Positions 63,492 through 64,000 of a DNA stretch of 64,000 nt are shown piece after piece. Made by a program: the position numbers and the translations under genes. Below the pieces are notes generated by a model. It was not told where the DNA came from. It did not search any database and was given only the letters and a program-made list of their open reading frames with translations. Origin of the DNA: Ignelater luminosus (taxonomy: Eukaryota; Arthropoda; Insecta; Coleoptera; Elateridae); NCBI GenBank assembly GCA_011009095.1, contig VTPC01003792.1:1-64000 (forward strand), read 5' to 3'. Numbering within the stretch: the first letter of the stretch is position 1; the number at the start of each line of letters is the position of its first letter.

Positions 63492-64000
63492 TACAGGGTG
63501 TATCAGAAATAACTGGCACTGTGAAAATGGTAAATAGTATTGATAATGAGCAAATATAAATTGCAGAAATTAATTGACAATTCAATTATCAGATTTTTAA
63601 AAGAAATTCTCAAAGAAAACAAAGTTAATATGGCTCCTCAGCCGCCACTACCATGCCAAATCCAGGCCGGTGATACCTTACCTTATCTGCACCACACGTA
63701 AGCACAGATTGTCAAAACGTGAGGTGACCTATTTAGTTTGAAAAGATGCTTTAAGGTTTATTGTTTTAGTGGGAATTAAGAGTTAATTCATTGTAAGCAT
63801 GATGGTATTTTTTTCTTCAAACATAAATTTGAAATTTATGATAATGTCTTGGTTCATTTTGAAATTAAAAAAACATCACAGCCATTATTGTGAAATCCAA
63901 AACGAAGAATTTAATTAACATTTCTGAAGCATAAATTAAGCTTGAGTGACACTATTGGGAGATTCACCAAATTAAATTTGAATGTTGTCACGTTTTATGA
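63492..64000 (+). mobile_element. Left end of a TACAGGGTGT-type element, cut by the window edge
   Basis: TACAGGGTGTATCAGAAATAACTGG begins here, 16 bp past the last visible Zer1 exon. It has the same TA-CAGGG-TGT end type as elements at 24358, 29695 and 42335. The right end is outside the window. No coding sequence was seen. Confidence 0.4.

Noticed and set aside
1-64000. tRNA, rRNA, CRISPR array or bacterial operon features
   Set aside because: I looked for tRNA B-box patterns and regular spacer arrays and saw none; the window is spliced eukaryotic DNA. A dedicated tRNA scan could still find a divergent copy.

Overview
The window is AT-rich animal nuclear DNA with spliced genes, canonical GT-AG introns and many decayed DNA transposons. 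The paramyosin gene, with its nested short-isoform first exon, is close to the insect arrangement. I read this as an insect, probably holometabolous and possibly a beetle, but the order is not proven by anything seen here.

Layout. Positions 1-7180 hold no gene I recognise: two tandem hairpins (about 1.75-1.98 kb), an array of roughly 235-300-bp repeats (3.2-4.15 kb), and a GC-richer patch with broken minus-strand reading frames (4.84-5.40 kb). Positions 7184-20771 are the paramyosin gene (+). It has twelve coding exons for an 874-residue coiled-coil rod, and a thirteenth exon inside an intron that starts a 610-residue miniparamyosin from its own apparent promoter. Positions 21277-35458 are microcephalin (MCPH1, minus strand): five coding exons and three BRCT domains, with a 10.6-kb intron packed with transposon remnants. 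MCPH1 is divergent from a deoxyhypusine synthase gene (36958-38215, +). A second intact deoxyhypusine synthase copy with the same intron positions lies 5.8 kb further on (44043-45568, +). About 7.4 kb of gene-poor, repeat-bearing DNA follows. TBC1D13 (minus, 52967-54982) is then divergent from a Zer1/Zyg11-type E3 ligase receptor (+, from 55532), which runs off the right edge.

How the genes relate. They do not form a pathway: a muscle filament protein, a chromosome-condensation and DNA-damage scaffold, the enzyme that modifies eIF5A, a Rab GTPase-activating protein and a CUL2 substrate receptor. The shared organisation is two divergent promoter pairs (MCPH1/DHPS-1 and TBC1D13/Zer1).

Most notable observations: the tandem deoxyhypusine synthase duplication with changes near the active site of copy 2; a recurring Ser-Leu-Arg-Ile-Ser motif in the disordered middle of MCPH1; a 1.3-kb element with ~218-bp terminal inverted repeats; a 233-bp Mutator-like MITE with a perfect 10-bp target duplication; a PIF/Harbinger-like MITE that still carries a MADF/Myb-like coding start; and a tyrosine-recombinase (Crypton-like) remnant flanked by related direct repeats.
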